Part shown: positions 1 to 8,167 of the stretch, one piece after another | Numbering within the stretch: the first letter of the stretch is position 1 | Layout: every line of letters starts with the position of its first letter | Origin: Bacteroidales bacterium | Lineage (GTDB): Bacteria; Bacteroidota; Bacteroidia; Bacteroidales; UBA3663 | Reading direction: 5' to 3' | Length of the DNA: 12,934 bases | Assembly: GCA_016293065.1 (NCBI GenBank) | Contig: JAEDEY010000058.1 | Location: forward strand, 1-12,934 | Position numbers and translations under genes: made by a program | Notes under the pieces: generated by a model | The model's input: only the letters and a program-made list of their open reading frames with translations | Told to the model about the DNA's origin: nothing | Database searches by the model: none

Positions 1-524
1 AAGAAGGGTTCGATGCACAGAACGACCTCGACATCGAGTCGCTTCGCTTTGGCTCGTACAAGGAAGTCAACTTCGGACGAGGTGCGCGTGTGATCAAGAC
101 ATATAAGCGCGACAACGACCTCGTACTTGTGTTCAAAGGCAAAGACACAGGCATCGATGCTGAGGAATTTGCCCCTAAACTCTTGGGACAGAAGAAAGAC
201 GGACAGATGGTCTTTGGTTATTGCCGATTGCCGGAGATCGACTATACTCCTGCCCTTCTCTCGACACGTCGTCCGACACTTGCCGACGATGGCAGGACAG
301 TAACCATCAGGGTTGAGAACTACGGATTGTCGGAGTCAAAACCCTCGTGTGTCAAGATAATGAGCAAGGGCGTGTTGGTCGGTAAAGGCAATATTCCTGC
401 CCTTAGTCCTTATGGCATTCATGACCTTGTAGTCACATCGCTAACCCCACTCGGCAAAAACGAAGACATCACCTTCGATGTGACCTTGACCACAGAAAAC
501 AAGGAGACAACAACCCATTTTTAG
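1..524 (+). CDS. C-terminal part of a probably exported protein of unknown family (5' end outside window)
   Basis: An open frame runs from the first complete codon at position 3 to the TAG at 522-524, giving about 173 residues with no stop upstream. The gene therefore begins before the window. A GTG at 90 could be read as a start, but the same coding frame continues upstream of it (motif ESLRFGSYKEVNFGRG), so it is internal. The last 80 or so residues alternate polar and hydrophobic positions (for example GRTVTIRVENYG and HDLVVTSLTPLG), which suggests an Ig-like or CARDB-like beta-sandwich at the C-terminus of a large secreted protein. I see no catalytic motif in this fragment and no clear sorting signal at the end. 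A glycan-active or adhesive exported protein is plausible given the sensor gene 144 bases downstream, but that is inference. The family is not recognised. Confidence 0.75.
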   Translation, partial: EGFDAQNDLDIESLRFGSYKEVNFGRGARVIKTYKRDNDLVLVFKGKDTGIDAEEFAPKLLGQKKDGQMVFGYCRLPEIDYTPALLSTRRPTLADDGRTVTIRVENYGLSESKPSCVKIMSKGVLVGKGNIPALSPYGIHDLVVTSLTPLGKNEDITFDVTLTTENKETTTHF

Positions 525-606
525 CATTTATTGCCCCTCAAATTATGTTATTTGCCATAAAAATATTATAAAACTTATGTTTTTTGTTAAAAAAACGATA
601 TAAAAT

Positions 607-638
607 TTTGGCAAAGATTGAAAATATTATTAAATTTG
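607..638 (+). promoter_or_regulatory. Bacteroidetes-type promoter for the GGDEF sensor gene
   Basis: TTTG at 607-610 is followed by a 20-nt spacer and TAAATTTG at 631-638, an exact match to the Bacteroidetes -33/-7 consensus (TTTG, TAnnTTTG). Transcription would begin near 643-646, leaving a leader of about 25 nt before the ATG at 669. The 144-base gap between the preceding stop and this ATG is otherwise very AT-rich. Confidence 0.75.
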
Positions 639-668
639 CAGTACAAAGATTAATGGGGAATACAAACA

Positions 669-3662
669 ATGAATATCTTTCAAATTCTAAAATACGGTGT
701 TAAAAAAATTTTAGTAGTTCTGACATGTGCGTCGTCATTCGGCGCACATGCTTTTAATCAATCACATTTACCGGAAGAATTCTCGGATTTGCCCACCTAT
801 TCTGTCTCTTTCCCTAAAGGCACAAAGAGTCAGACAACCTATGGCATCATACGAGACCATGAAGGAATGATGTGGTTTTCGACCGCCAATGGCATTGAGC
901 GATACGATGGCCTCTCGTTCAAGAACTATAGCCTTAGTCGCACTAAGATGCGACATATACGCGATGGTTTTCAGGCCACGTTGCACATGGACCGCAAAGG
1001 AAACATCTATGCCTTTACCGAACGAAGCCTTGTATTCAGATATAATCCAGAGACCGATGTTTTCGATCAGATTGCTTCGTTGGAGTTGCAGCCAAATCTT
1101 CATGGCGTGAAATGTTTGATTTCGGAAGGCAATGTCGTTCACCTCGGAACAACAAGCGGTTTCCGTGTCTTCGAACCTTATGCTGACACACTGCTGTATG
1201 TAGTCAACGAAGGCGAAGACGTACAACAAATGGTGGAATATAAAAATGGTAAATACCTCTACGGCACTGATAATTTCATCGGTGTATATAACCCTCGCAA
1301 GCGTACTGCACGAATGCTCTGCAATATCAATCAGAATGTCATGTCTCTGTATTATGACGAGAAACGTGACCTTATCTGGGCTGGTACAAGCGGATCGGGT
1401 GTTTACGTCATCGATGGCAAGCACCCCGACAGATTCCTCAGTCTGAAAGGTTGTGAAAATTCTATTGTCACTGCGCTTGAGATGCTCAATGACGAATATT
1501 TGCTCGTGGGCACAGATGGCGAGGGATTGAAGATTTGCAAGGTGCCTAACGATAGTGCCGACTTCAACGATTCGCTTCAGCTTTATACTTTTGCCGACGA
1601 CTCGCACAATGCTCCATACACCTTCCCTCTTTCTGTAGTCAAGGGTATCTTGTGTGATGACGGACATATATGGGTGTCGATGGACATGGGCGGCTTGGCA
1701 TTGATGCGCACTGGAGGTCTCTTCAAGCGATTGAGCAATCCTTATGCCCTCAACGTGTCGGACAACACAGTGTTTGGTGCCGACTTTGATAACGAAGGAA
1801 TGCTTTGGGTGGCGTTCAACAACTCGATTGGTTGCTACGACAGGAATGGCAAGATCAAAAATATCTACATGAACCATGAGTCGCGATTCCTAACTGTCAA
1901 GCACGCGTCTGACCATACTGTATGGGCAGGTGGATACAACACAGGTCTTTACCACTTTGACCCAAAGACAGGCGAACGCGAACATATCCCTTCGATTGCC
2001 GATCAGCCAGTACTCGATTGTATATGGTCGGTCAAGGAAGATGTGCATAAAGACATCTGGATTGGCGGTCTTAACTTCCCTCTCACACGTCTGCATTTCA
2101 CAGAAGATCGCATCGACGGCAAGTTGCAACGCAAATATGAACGCACATTCTATCCTGTAAGTCAGGTGACGGATATGCTCGAGATCAATAAAGACACAAT
2201 GGTGGTGAGTACCTTCGACGGCTTCTGGATTGTCGATCGCAACACATCAGAGGTGACCCGCAAGCTGAACGATGAATCAGTGTGGAAATATACCAACTGT
2301 ATCGGTGCGGTGGCAGTTAGCGATGGACATGAGCTATGGCTAGCCACTACCGGTGCTGGCTTGTTGTGCTACGACCTTCATACCGACAAACTTGAGTCGT
2401 ATAACCTTGACCACGGTTTGCCATCGATTGAACTCCGTGGTGTCGAGATGCTCAACGATACTCTATTGTGCGCATCGACCGAGAATAATGGTCTCTTCAT
2501 CTTTGATGCCAAAAACCGCAAATATGTAACAGCCATCAGTCAAAGTGAGTTCTCTGAAATCTCGCAGTTTATCCGTTCGGCATCCGAGGCTTCGAAAGAT
2601 GGCACCCTCCTATTCGGTACTGATCAGGGTGCTGTATTGTTCAGTATCAATGATATCAAAGTTGAGCACTTCTCATACAAGATTCTCGTCGAAGGTGATT
2701 ATACAAAGAATGACAGTATCATCCATCTGCCATCATCTAATCGCAACATCAATATAGAGTTTACCACCAACGATATCTACGAACAGGCAACCTATCATTT
2801 TGAATATCGCATCAAAGGTCTCGTCAACCATTGGGAAAAAGTCGATGACTCTCGTCGCCTGCGTTACATGGCTGTTCCTCCAGGACGATATACCCTCGAA
2901 GTGAAAGCCATCGATCCGTCGAACAATGTCAGCGAGAAGCAAGTTAAGCTCATTGTAGATCAGGATATCTATCTCCGTTGGTATTTCATTCTGTTGTATA
3001 TTGTGGTCATTGCTGCTCTGTGTTTCTTTACAGCAGTATGGGCAGTCAATTATACTATGGCTCGCAATGATACTCAACATGGAGACATTCGTTCGCGTCT
3101 GTCGTTCGCAAGTATCTCGTCATTGCGTCAGGCTAAGCTCAATTATCGTCTCATCGTCAAGCAATCAGAGACCGATGCCTTGACAGGCTTGCGTAACCGC
3201 TATTCAGGACAGAAACTGATCACCAGTATTCTGGAACAAAGACAGGAAGGTGTGCTTTTCATTATGGATTGCGATAAGTTTAAGCATGTCAACGATACTT
3301 ATGGTCACATTGTAGGCGACGACCTTCTTACTCAGATTGCACGTGCCATGCGCAATGCCTTCCCTAACGACATCACTATTCGCTTGGGTGGCGATGAGTT
3401 TGCAGTCTTCATGAAGGGTAAATTGACGGTCGATGAAGTGCGCAATAATGCAGAACGCTTCTTTGATCATATAAGTCGCGTACATCTAAAAGAAGCGCCT
3501 GATTATGTAACTTCGATCAGCGTTGGTGGAGCATTCACTCCTGCTGACGAAGAAATATCTTTTGAAACGCTCTACGCATTAGCAGATAAGCACTTGTACG
3601 AAAGCAAGAAGATCAAAGGTTGTAGTCTTGTGCTACCAGATGATTTGAAGAAAGAAAAGTAG
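669..3662 (+). CDS. Transmembrane two-component-type propeller / Y_Y_Y sensor with a GGDEF diguanylate cyclase output domain
   Basis: This is a 997-residue inner-membrane sensor predicted to make c-di-GMP from two GTP in response to a periplasmic ligand. Residues 1-28 look like a signal peptide (probable cleavage after AHA). Residues about 30-680 carry repeated propeller blades of the Reg_prop type, such as GMMWFSTANGIERYDG, DLIWAGTSGSGVYVIDG and HELWLATTGAGLLCYD, consistent with two seven-bladed propellers. A Y_Y_Y beta-sandwich spans about 689-765, followed by one membrane helix at about 770-795 and a 40-residue helical linker. The GGDEF domain starts at DALTGLRNR (836-844). Metal and substrate residues D867, N875 and D884 and the signature GGDEF (907-911) are intact. 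The inhibitory RxxD site is absent: the position reads FPND. Hybrid regulators of glycan use in Bacteroidetes share this periplasmic half but end in a kinase and an AraC domain; no kinase or receiver domain is present here. Signal and targets are unknown. Confidence 0.93.
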   Translation: MNIFQILKYGVKKILVVLTCASSFGAHAFNQSHLPEEFSDLPTYSVSFPKGTKSQTTYGIIRDHEGMMWFSTANGIERYDGLSFKNYSLSRTKMRHIRDGFQATLHMDRKGNIYAFTERSLVFRYNPETDVFDQIASLELQPNLHGVKCLISEGNVVHLGTTSGFRVFEPYADTLLYVVNEGEDVQQMVEYKNGKYLYGTDNFIGVYNPRKRTARMLCNINQNVMSLYYDEKRDLIWAGTSGSGVYVIDGKHPDRFLSLKGCENSIVTALEMLNDEYLLVGTDGEGLKICKVPNDSADFNDSLQLYTFADDSHNAPYTFPLSVVKGILCDDGHIWVSMDMGGLALMRTGGLFKRLSNPYALNVSDNTVFGADFDNEGMLWVAFNNSIGCYDRNGKIKNIYMNHESRFLTVKHASDHTVWAGGYNTGLYHFDPKTGEREHIPSIADQPVLDCIWSVKEDVHKDIWIGGLNFPLTRLHFTEDRIDGKLQRKYERTFYPVSQVTDMLEINKDTMVVSTFDGFWIVDRNTSEVTRKLNDESVWKYTNCIGAVAVSDGHELWLATTGAGLLCYDLHTDKLESYNLDHGLPSIELRGVEMLNDTLLCASTENNGLFIFDAKNRKYVTAISQSEFSEISQFIRSASEASKDGTLLFGTDQGAVLFSINDIKVEHFSYKILVEGDYTKNDSIIHLPSSNRNINIEFTTNDIYEQATYHFEYRIKGLVNHWEKVDDSRRLRYMAVPPGRYTLEVKAIDPSNNVSEKQVKLIVDQDIYLRWYFILLYIVVIAALCFFTAVWAVNYTMARNDTQHGDIRSRLSFASISSLRQAKLNYRLIVKQSETDALTGLRNRYSGQKLITSILEQRQEGVLFIMDCDKFKHVNDTYGHIVGDDLLTQIARAMRNAFPNDITIRLGGDEFAVFMKGKLTVDEVRNNAERFFDHISRVHLKEAPDYVTSISVGGAFTPADEEISFETLYALADKHLYESKKIKGCSLVLPDDLKKEK

Positions 3663-3700
3663 TCATGAATTGTATTAATTTCATTTTTATATAAAATTAT

Positions 3701-3742
3701 AAAGGACGGCACATGTGATATGTCCCGTCCTTTTCTTTTTTT
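3701..3742 (+). terminator. Rho-independent terminator, possibly bidirectional
   Basis: AAAGGACGG (3701-3709) pairs with CCGTCCTTT (3725-3733). Inside it, ACAT (3711-3714) pairs with ATGT (3720-3723), separated from the outer stem by one C-C mismatch. A T-rich run continues to 3742. The hairpin begins 38 bases after the stop of the sensor gene on the same strand. The gene on the other side converges on it, and the opposite strand has a weaker T-rich tail, so it may also stop the leftward operon. Confidence 0.85.
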
Positions 3743-3765
3743 AATTGATTCGGAAAATCAATTAA
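3741..3765. repeat. Perfect 10-bp inverted repeat between converging genes
   Basis: TTAATTGATT (3741-3750) and AATCAATTAA (3756-3765) are perfect inverted copies around a 5-base loop, CGGAA. The stem is AT-only apart from one G-C pair. It sits between the terminator hairpin and the end of the leftward epimerase gene (3793). A transcript from the minus strand would meet this stem first and the GC-rich stem second. It could add to termination or block 3' decay, but it has no T run on its minus-strand downstream side. Confidence 0.5.
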
Positions 3766-3792
3766 CAGTATTAAGATCGCAATTTACAGTGT

Positions 3793-4857
3793 TTACTGAC
3801 ACTCTCCGTAATACCTTGCATACCACTGAGCGAAAGCGCGAAGTCCATCACGCAGAGACGTAGAAGGCTTGAAGCCGAAATCCTGTTCGAGAGGAGTAGT
3901 ATCGGCATAAGTCACAGGCACATCACCAGGCTGCATTGGCACGAGCTGCTTGTGTGACTCGAAGTCATAGTCGGCAGGAAGTACCTTGGCAGCAATGAGT
4001 TCCTCCTGGAGGATAGTCACGAAGTCGAGAAGGTTCTCGGGGCTGTTGTTGCCGATATTATAAACCTTATATGGAGGAATAGGCAAACCATCTTCGCCAT
4101 TCTGCTTTTCTGGAGCATGTTGCATGATGCGAACCACACCCTCGACAATGTCATCTACATAGGTGAAATCGCGCTTGCAATGTCCGTAGTTGAAGATCTG
4201 TATCGTCTTGCCTTGGCGCAACTTATCGGTAAAACCGAAATATGCCATATCTGGACGACCAGCAGGACCATAGACAGTGAAGAAGCGCAAACCAGTCGAT
4301 GGGATATTATACAGCTTTGAATAAGCATGAGCCATCAGTTCGTTGCTCTTCTTGGTTGCAGCATAAAGGCTGACAGGATTATCGACCTTGTCGTCGGTAG
4401 AATATGGCACCTTCTTGTTGCTGCCATACACCGATGAAGAAGAAGCATAGACAAGATGCTCTACCTCGTGGTTGCGGCAAGCCTCAAGGATATTGTAGAA
4501 GCCTATGAGGTTTGACTCGATATAACTGCCAGGGTTGGTGATGCTGTAGCGAACACCAGCTTGTGCAGCGAGGTTGACCACTACGGCAAACTTTTCTTTC
4601 TCAAACAACTGATCGACAGTTGGCTTGTCAGCAAGATTGGCCTTGACAAATAACCAGTCGCGATGAAGCGCCTCGATTTCGTTGAGACGTTCGTACTTGA
4701 TGTTGACATCGTAATAGTCGGTAATAGAATCCAAACCAACCACACGGATGTCCTTGACATCGTTGAACAGACGCTTTACCAAGTTGGAGCCAATGAAACC
4801 AGCAGCACCTGTGACAAGCACCGTCTTGCCTTCGAGACAGATATTATTCTGAAGCAT
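3793..4857 (-). CDS. NAD-dependent sugar-nucleotide epimerase, UDP-glucuronate 4-epimerase-like
   Basis: This 354-residue extended SDR probably interconverts UDP-glucuronate and UDP-galacturonate in the cytoplasm for surface polysaccharide assembly. The N-terminal Rossmann motif GAAGFIG (G17, G20, G23) binds NAD. The catalytic YxxxK is Y165-K169 in SLYAATKKSNE, with the serine run YASSSSVYGS (about 138-146) just before it. The motifs NLAAQAGVRYSI and RFFTVYGPAGRPDMA are typical of the UDP-glucuronate 4-epimerase/CapI group, and the length matches. Substrate assignment within extended SDRs from sequence is imperfect; UDP-GlcNAc(A) 4-epimerases are close relatives. It is the last gene of the leftward operon, 22 bases after the manC stop, and is probably co-transcribed. 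Confidence 0.85.
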   Translation of the reverse strand: MLQNNICLEGKTVLVTGAAGFIGSNLVKRLFNDVKDIRVVGLDSITDYYDVNIKYERLNEIEALHRDWLFVKANLADKPTVDQLFEKEKFAVVVNLAAQAGVRYSITNPGSYIESNLIGFYNILEACRNHEVEHLVYASSSSVYGSNKKVPYSTDDKVDNPVSLYAATKKSNELMAHAYSKLYNIPSTGLRFFTVYGPAGRPDMAYFGFTDKLRQGKTIQIFNYGHCKRDFTYVDDIVEGVVRIMQHAPEKQNGEDGLPIPPYKVYNIGNNSPENLLDFVTILQEELIAAKVLPADYDFESHKQLVPMQPGDVPVTYADTTPLEQDFGFKPSTSLRDGLRAFAQWYARYYGECQ

Positions 4858-4879
4858 AAAAATGTAGGATAATAATAAA

Positions 4880-6250
4880 TTAGTTTTTCCATTCCCAGGT
4901 TGTTCGTTCGATATCCTCTTCGATGAGCGGATTGCCTGTCTGCACCTCGATGAAGGTAAGGTTGGTCAATGCCTTGATAGCATGCCAATGATTAGCAGGA
5001 ACAACCACTGTGTCGCCAGCCTTGACGATACGTTCTGAGCCATCGAGCACAAAGACGCCCTCACCTTCCACGAAAGTCCATATCTCGTTTCGGTGGTTAT
5101 GGCGCTGGTATGAGATGAACTTCCCAGGGAGAACATTGATACTCTTGGTGAGGCTATGACTGCCATCGGCATAATGGCTGTCGTCGAGCACGCGATAGCT
5201 ACCCCATCGACGTTCCTCATACATCGGACGAGGAGTAAGGTTCTCGACATATTTCTTGATGTTCTCTGTTTCTTTTTTGGCGCACACCAAGATGCCATCG
5301 GGACAAGCAGCAACAACCACATCTTCTACTCCATCGACAAAGATTGGATGTTGCAATTCGTTGATGACATGAGTGTTGACACACTTCGGACCGATCACAG
5401 CATTGCCAATAGTGTGTTTGGTCAACTCATCGGTAAGGGTGTTCCATGTGCCAAGGTCCTTCCATTGACCCTCGAAAGGCACAACAGCCACCGATTTGGC
5501 CTTCTCGGCAACCTCATAGTCGAACGAGATCTTTGGGAAGTCGCTATAGCGTGAACGTACTGCCTCAAAGTCGGCAATCTGATCAGTACCATTGCCAACA
5601 GGCAGATACTTGCGCACTATCTGGAGCATATAGCCAAGACGGAAAGCGAAGACACCGCCATTCCAGAAAGCACCTTCCTTGAGAAGCTCCTCGGCAACAG
5701 GCACTGTTGGCTTCTCGGTGAAGCGAGCCACCTTGCGGTAGGTCTTGTCGGTATCGGCATCCTTGACAGGAACCACATATCCGTATTTGGCAGATGGATA
5801 AGTTGGTGTGATGCCCATGAGCACGAGTTCGGCAACATCCGACTCGACACATTTTACCATACGGCCTATGGTGCGGAAATACTCCGTTTCGGTGAACGGG
5901 TCACATGGCATGATGACTACTATCTCGTCGTCGGCACATTTCTTCTGTAACGACAGATATGAAACAGCGAGAGCTATCGCAGGAAAAGTATCGCGACGTT
6001 CAGGTTCAGTCACCACCGATACCGATTCGCCAAGCTGGTTGGTGATGATGTCGAGTTGGCTTGCATTGGTAGCTATGGTGATATTCTTGGTGAGGTCGGC
6101 TTCGGAAGCCTGACGCACTACACGCTGAACCATCGACTCCATCGTTCCGTCTTCTTTTTCTAGAAGAGGTAGAAATTGCTTGCTTCGGGCATTGTTGCTA
6201 AGAGGCCACAGACGTTTGCCAGAACCTCCTGACAGTAATATCAGTTGCAT
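4880..6250 (-). CDS. manC: Mannose-1-phosphate guanylyltransferase with C-terminal cupin (type II phosphomannose isomerase-like)
   Basis: This 456-residue cytoplasmic enzyme is predicted to make GDP-mannose from mannose-1-phosphate and GTP. The pyrophosphorylase signature GGSGKRLWPLS begins at residue 8, with K24 in ARSKQF. FTEKP (177-181) and FWNGGVFAFR (about 195-204) are the conserved sugar-binding segments of the GMP family. After a short linker, residues about 346-456 form a cupin starting at RRWGSYRVL, with candidate metal ligands H384, H386 and E389 in YQRHNHRNEIW and H421 or H423 in ANHWHA. This is the domain order of ManC/CpsB proteins, which may also isomerise fructose-6-phosphate to mannose-6-phosphate; the second activity is not proven by sequence. 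The start lies 12 bases after the DUF4954 stop. GDP-mannose feeds mannosylation and GDP-fucose synthesis. Confidence 0.92.
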   Translation of the reverse strand: MQLILLSGGSGKRLWPLSNNARSKQFLPLLEKEDGTMESMVQRVVRQASEADLTKNITIATNASQLDIITNQLGESVSVVTEPERRDTFPAIALAVSYLSLQKKCADDEIVVIMPCDPFTETEYFRTIGRMVKCVESDVAELVLMGITPTYPSAKYGYVVPVKDADTDKTYRKVARFTEKPTVPVAEELLKEGAFWNGGVFAFRLGYMLQIVRKYLPVGNGTDQIADFEAVRSRYSDFPKISFDYEVAEKAKSVAVVPFEGQWKDLGTWNTLTDELTKHTIGNAVIGPKCVNTHVINELQHPIFVDGVEDVVVAACPDGILVCAKKETENIKKYVENLTPRPMYEERRWGSYRVLDDSHYADGSHSLTKSINVLPGKFISYQRHNHRNEIWTFVEGEGVFVLDGSERIVKAGDTVVVPANHWHAIKALTNLTFIEVQTGNPLIEEDIERTTWEWKN

Positions 6251-6262
6251 AATTAGATTCGA

Positions 6263-8116
6263 TTATAGGTAATACTTGAGTTTTTCAAACTCCACTTCCT
6301 TGTCGAGCGACTTGAGGAAATCGTCAAGAGTCTCAGGGGTTACATCTCCAAGTTCGAACTCCTTCATTGCGTCTTTGCGAATCTCGGCTATCCAAGCACG
6401 ACGAGCCGTGATGTAGTCTTCCTCGATCTTGGCAGCATGTTCGGGAGTGAGATCACCCTCGATGTTATAGTATTCGCGAATCAAGCGATAAGACCAAGCC
6501 CAGCGATACTCGTTGTAGCTCTCGTTGGCCCTGTAGAACTCGTCGCGTATCTCTACGACACTATTGAGCGAACCAGACTTGATTGCCTCGACAATACGCT
6601 GCTCCTCAGACAAAGGAATAAGTAAGCCTGAGAGATCGCTCCACTTGCCTGTGCCTACCTGACTCTCAGGTTTTTCGAGGTTATGTCGCTTCAGTACTGC
6701 ACCCATATAGATGCGAAGGGCTATGTCGTAGTATTTGATACCCTTCTTGAGCGAAGAATTCTTGATGATATAGTCGTGATAGTTGTAGCTCTCGACATCA
6801 CCCGATAGCTCGCGCAAAGCTTCGAGAGTTCGCTTTGCCACCATGATATTACCTGCCGAGAATGGAGAAAGCCAGTCGAAATTGACGATTGAATGCTTGC
6901 CTCCCTCAGGTCGCTTGTCGCGCTTTGGCCACTTGCGGATATCGCGATAGAGACCTACAGTCGTGAGGTTGCGTCCAGGGATGATATACATATCGTCGCC
7001 ATAAGCTATGAGATAAGAGAACGGCAGCTTGCGCGTATCGGGGTGATGGAGCAGCTTGCCAAAGCAAACCGAGAACGTACCGATATGAGCAGGCAACAGG
7101 ATATAAGAGCCCGATGCAGTCTTCGTGCCTCGCTCGAGCACACCCCAGTGCATTGGTCCCATCTTGTAGGCATGATTCGAGAAGTTGGTGTTGGAACCAG
7201 CATTATAGAACGAAAGTTCCGCACCGATCAGCAGAGAGCACTTATGATGACTTGCAGAGAATGGACCGCAGAAAGCAGCACAAGCCTCACCGTTGCTCAT
7301 ATAGTTGTTGGCAAAGAAAAGCGAGTTTTCGGCAGTAAAGCCATCGGTAATCTTACATGCCTCGCCCACGAAGCAACGTTCGAGCTTGGCATTGTTGCTG
7401 ATTGTCGAGCCATTATATACCACCGTATTGTCGCAAATCACACCAGTGCCTATATGAACAGGTGCCGACGGAACACTCTTGAAAGTACATTCCTGCAGCT
7501 CAAGAGCTCCCTCGATCACACAGTCGTTGCCTATGTGACAGTTCTTGATCACACCCACATTCACTATTCGCACACGGTGATGGATGGTGCCACAACGTGC
7601 TTTCTTACGACGTTCGGCGATATATTCGGAGATGATCTTACGGATTTTCTCGGTGAAGACTTTGTCTTGTTCGTATTTGACCATAAGACTCGCCAACTGC
7701 GAAGACAAGCCATCGAAGATCATCACGTTGCCATCTCCCACCTCATTCATTACAGAAATCACTGTTCCCTCACCGAACGAAGCATCGGCAGTTGTCTCGA
7801 TACTGTGCACGTTGCTAATCAAGCAATTATCGCCAATATAATAATTGTTGATATAGCCTTTTACATTCTCGATGAGACAATTGTTGCCAATCTCGACATC
7901 TCGAAGTGTGGCATTTCGTATGATGCAGTGTTTGGAGAATCCTGGAGTAACCTCGTACGAACCAGTGTTGGCTCCAATGATGATATCGCCATAGAACTCT
8001 ACGTTACGGACATAGTTGGAGTCGAATTCCTCATGTACAGAAATCCGACCCCAATCTTCGGCATTACAGCCCGCCTGAATAAGAAGGGCTATTTCTTGTT
8101 GTGATAATTTACGCAT
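6263..8116 (-). CDS. DUF4954 family protein with left-handed beta-helix (hexapeptide) repeats, function unknown
   Basis: This is a 617-residue cytoplasmic protein without signal peptide or membrane segment. I recognise it as the DUF4954 family of Bacteroidetes. Imperfect hexapeptide repeats of the LpxA/GlmU acyltransferase type fill roughly residues 45-270, for example DVEIGNNCLIENV, YYIGDNCLISNV and CHIGNDCVIEG. A charged helical insertion interrupts them at about 145-180. A conserved-looking segment follows (NTNFSNHAYKMGPMHWG, about 309-325), then a mostly alpha-helical C-terminal half rich in charged residues. I chose the ATG at 8116; a TTG two codons upstream (8122) also opens the frame but is less likely. 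It lies 51 bases after nagB and 12 bases before manC, so it is probably part of sugar-nucleotide metabolism. Acyl or nucleotidyl transfer is only an analogy, since no catalytic histidine can be assigned. Confidence 0.85.
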   Translation of the reverse strand: MRKLSQQEIALLIQAGCNAEDWGRISVHEEFDSNYVRNVEFYGDIIIGANTGSYEVTPGFSKHCIIRNATLRDVEIGNNCLIENVKGYINNYYIGDNCLISNVHSIETTADASFGEGTVISVMNEVGDGNVMIFDGLSSQLASLMVKYEQDKVFTEKIRKIISEYIAERRKKARCGTIHHRVRIVNVGVIKNCHIGNDCVIEGALELQECTFKSVPSAPVHIGTGVICDNTVVYNGSTISNNAKLERCFVGEACKITDGFTAENSLFFANNYMSNGEACAAFCGPFSASHHKCSLLIGAELSFYNAGSNTNFSNHAYKMGPMHWGVLERGTKTASGSYILLPAHIGTFSVCFGKLLHHPDTRKLPFSYLIAYGDDMYIIPGRNLTTVGLYRDIRKWPKRDKRPEGGKHSIVNFDWLSPFSAGNIMVAKRTLEALRELSGDVESYNYHDYIIKNSSLKKGIKYYDIALRIYMGAVLKRHNLEKPESQVGTGKWSDLSGLLIPLSEEQRIVEAIKSGSLNSVVEIRDEFYRANESYNEYRWAWSYRLIREYYNIEGDLTPEHAAKIEEDYITARRAWIAEIRKDAMKEFELGDVTPETLDDFLKSLDKEVEFEKLKYYL

Positions 8117-8167
8117 GAGCAATAATGCATCATAGAGAGTCGATGAATCGCTGACTCATAATTAATA

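Noticed and set aside
90..524. A complete 144-residue gene starting at GTG 90
   Set aside because: The same frame is open to the window edge with protein-like sequence upstream, and no promoter or ribosome site precedes the GTG. It is the tail of a larger gene.
556..585. CATAA...TTATG inverted repeat followed by six T as a terminator for the first gene
   Set aside because: The stem is only five pairs, mostly A-T, with a 14-base loop. In such AT-rich sequence this is expected by chance.
768..1877. 369-codon open frame on the minus strand inside the sensor gene
   Set aside because: It is fully antisense to a clearly conserved propeller protein, has no recognisable domain, no promoter or ribosome site, and low-complexity composition expected from codon bias on the other strand.
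6893..8104. 403-codon open frame on the plus strand opposite the DUF4954 gene
   Set aside because: It is an antisense shadow of a gene with recognisable hexapeptide repeats. The translation shows no motif, and it has no consensus promoter upstream.
8117..8122. TTG start two codons upstream for the DUF4954 protein
   Set aside because: An ATG follows directly in frame and gives a natural start (MRKLS); nothing favours the rare TTG.
8137..8157. GAGTC...GACTC inverted repeat between nagB and the DUF4954 gene
   Set aside because: It has only five pairs with an 11-base loop and no T run. It is too weak to call an attenuator or processing site.
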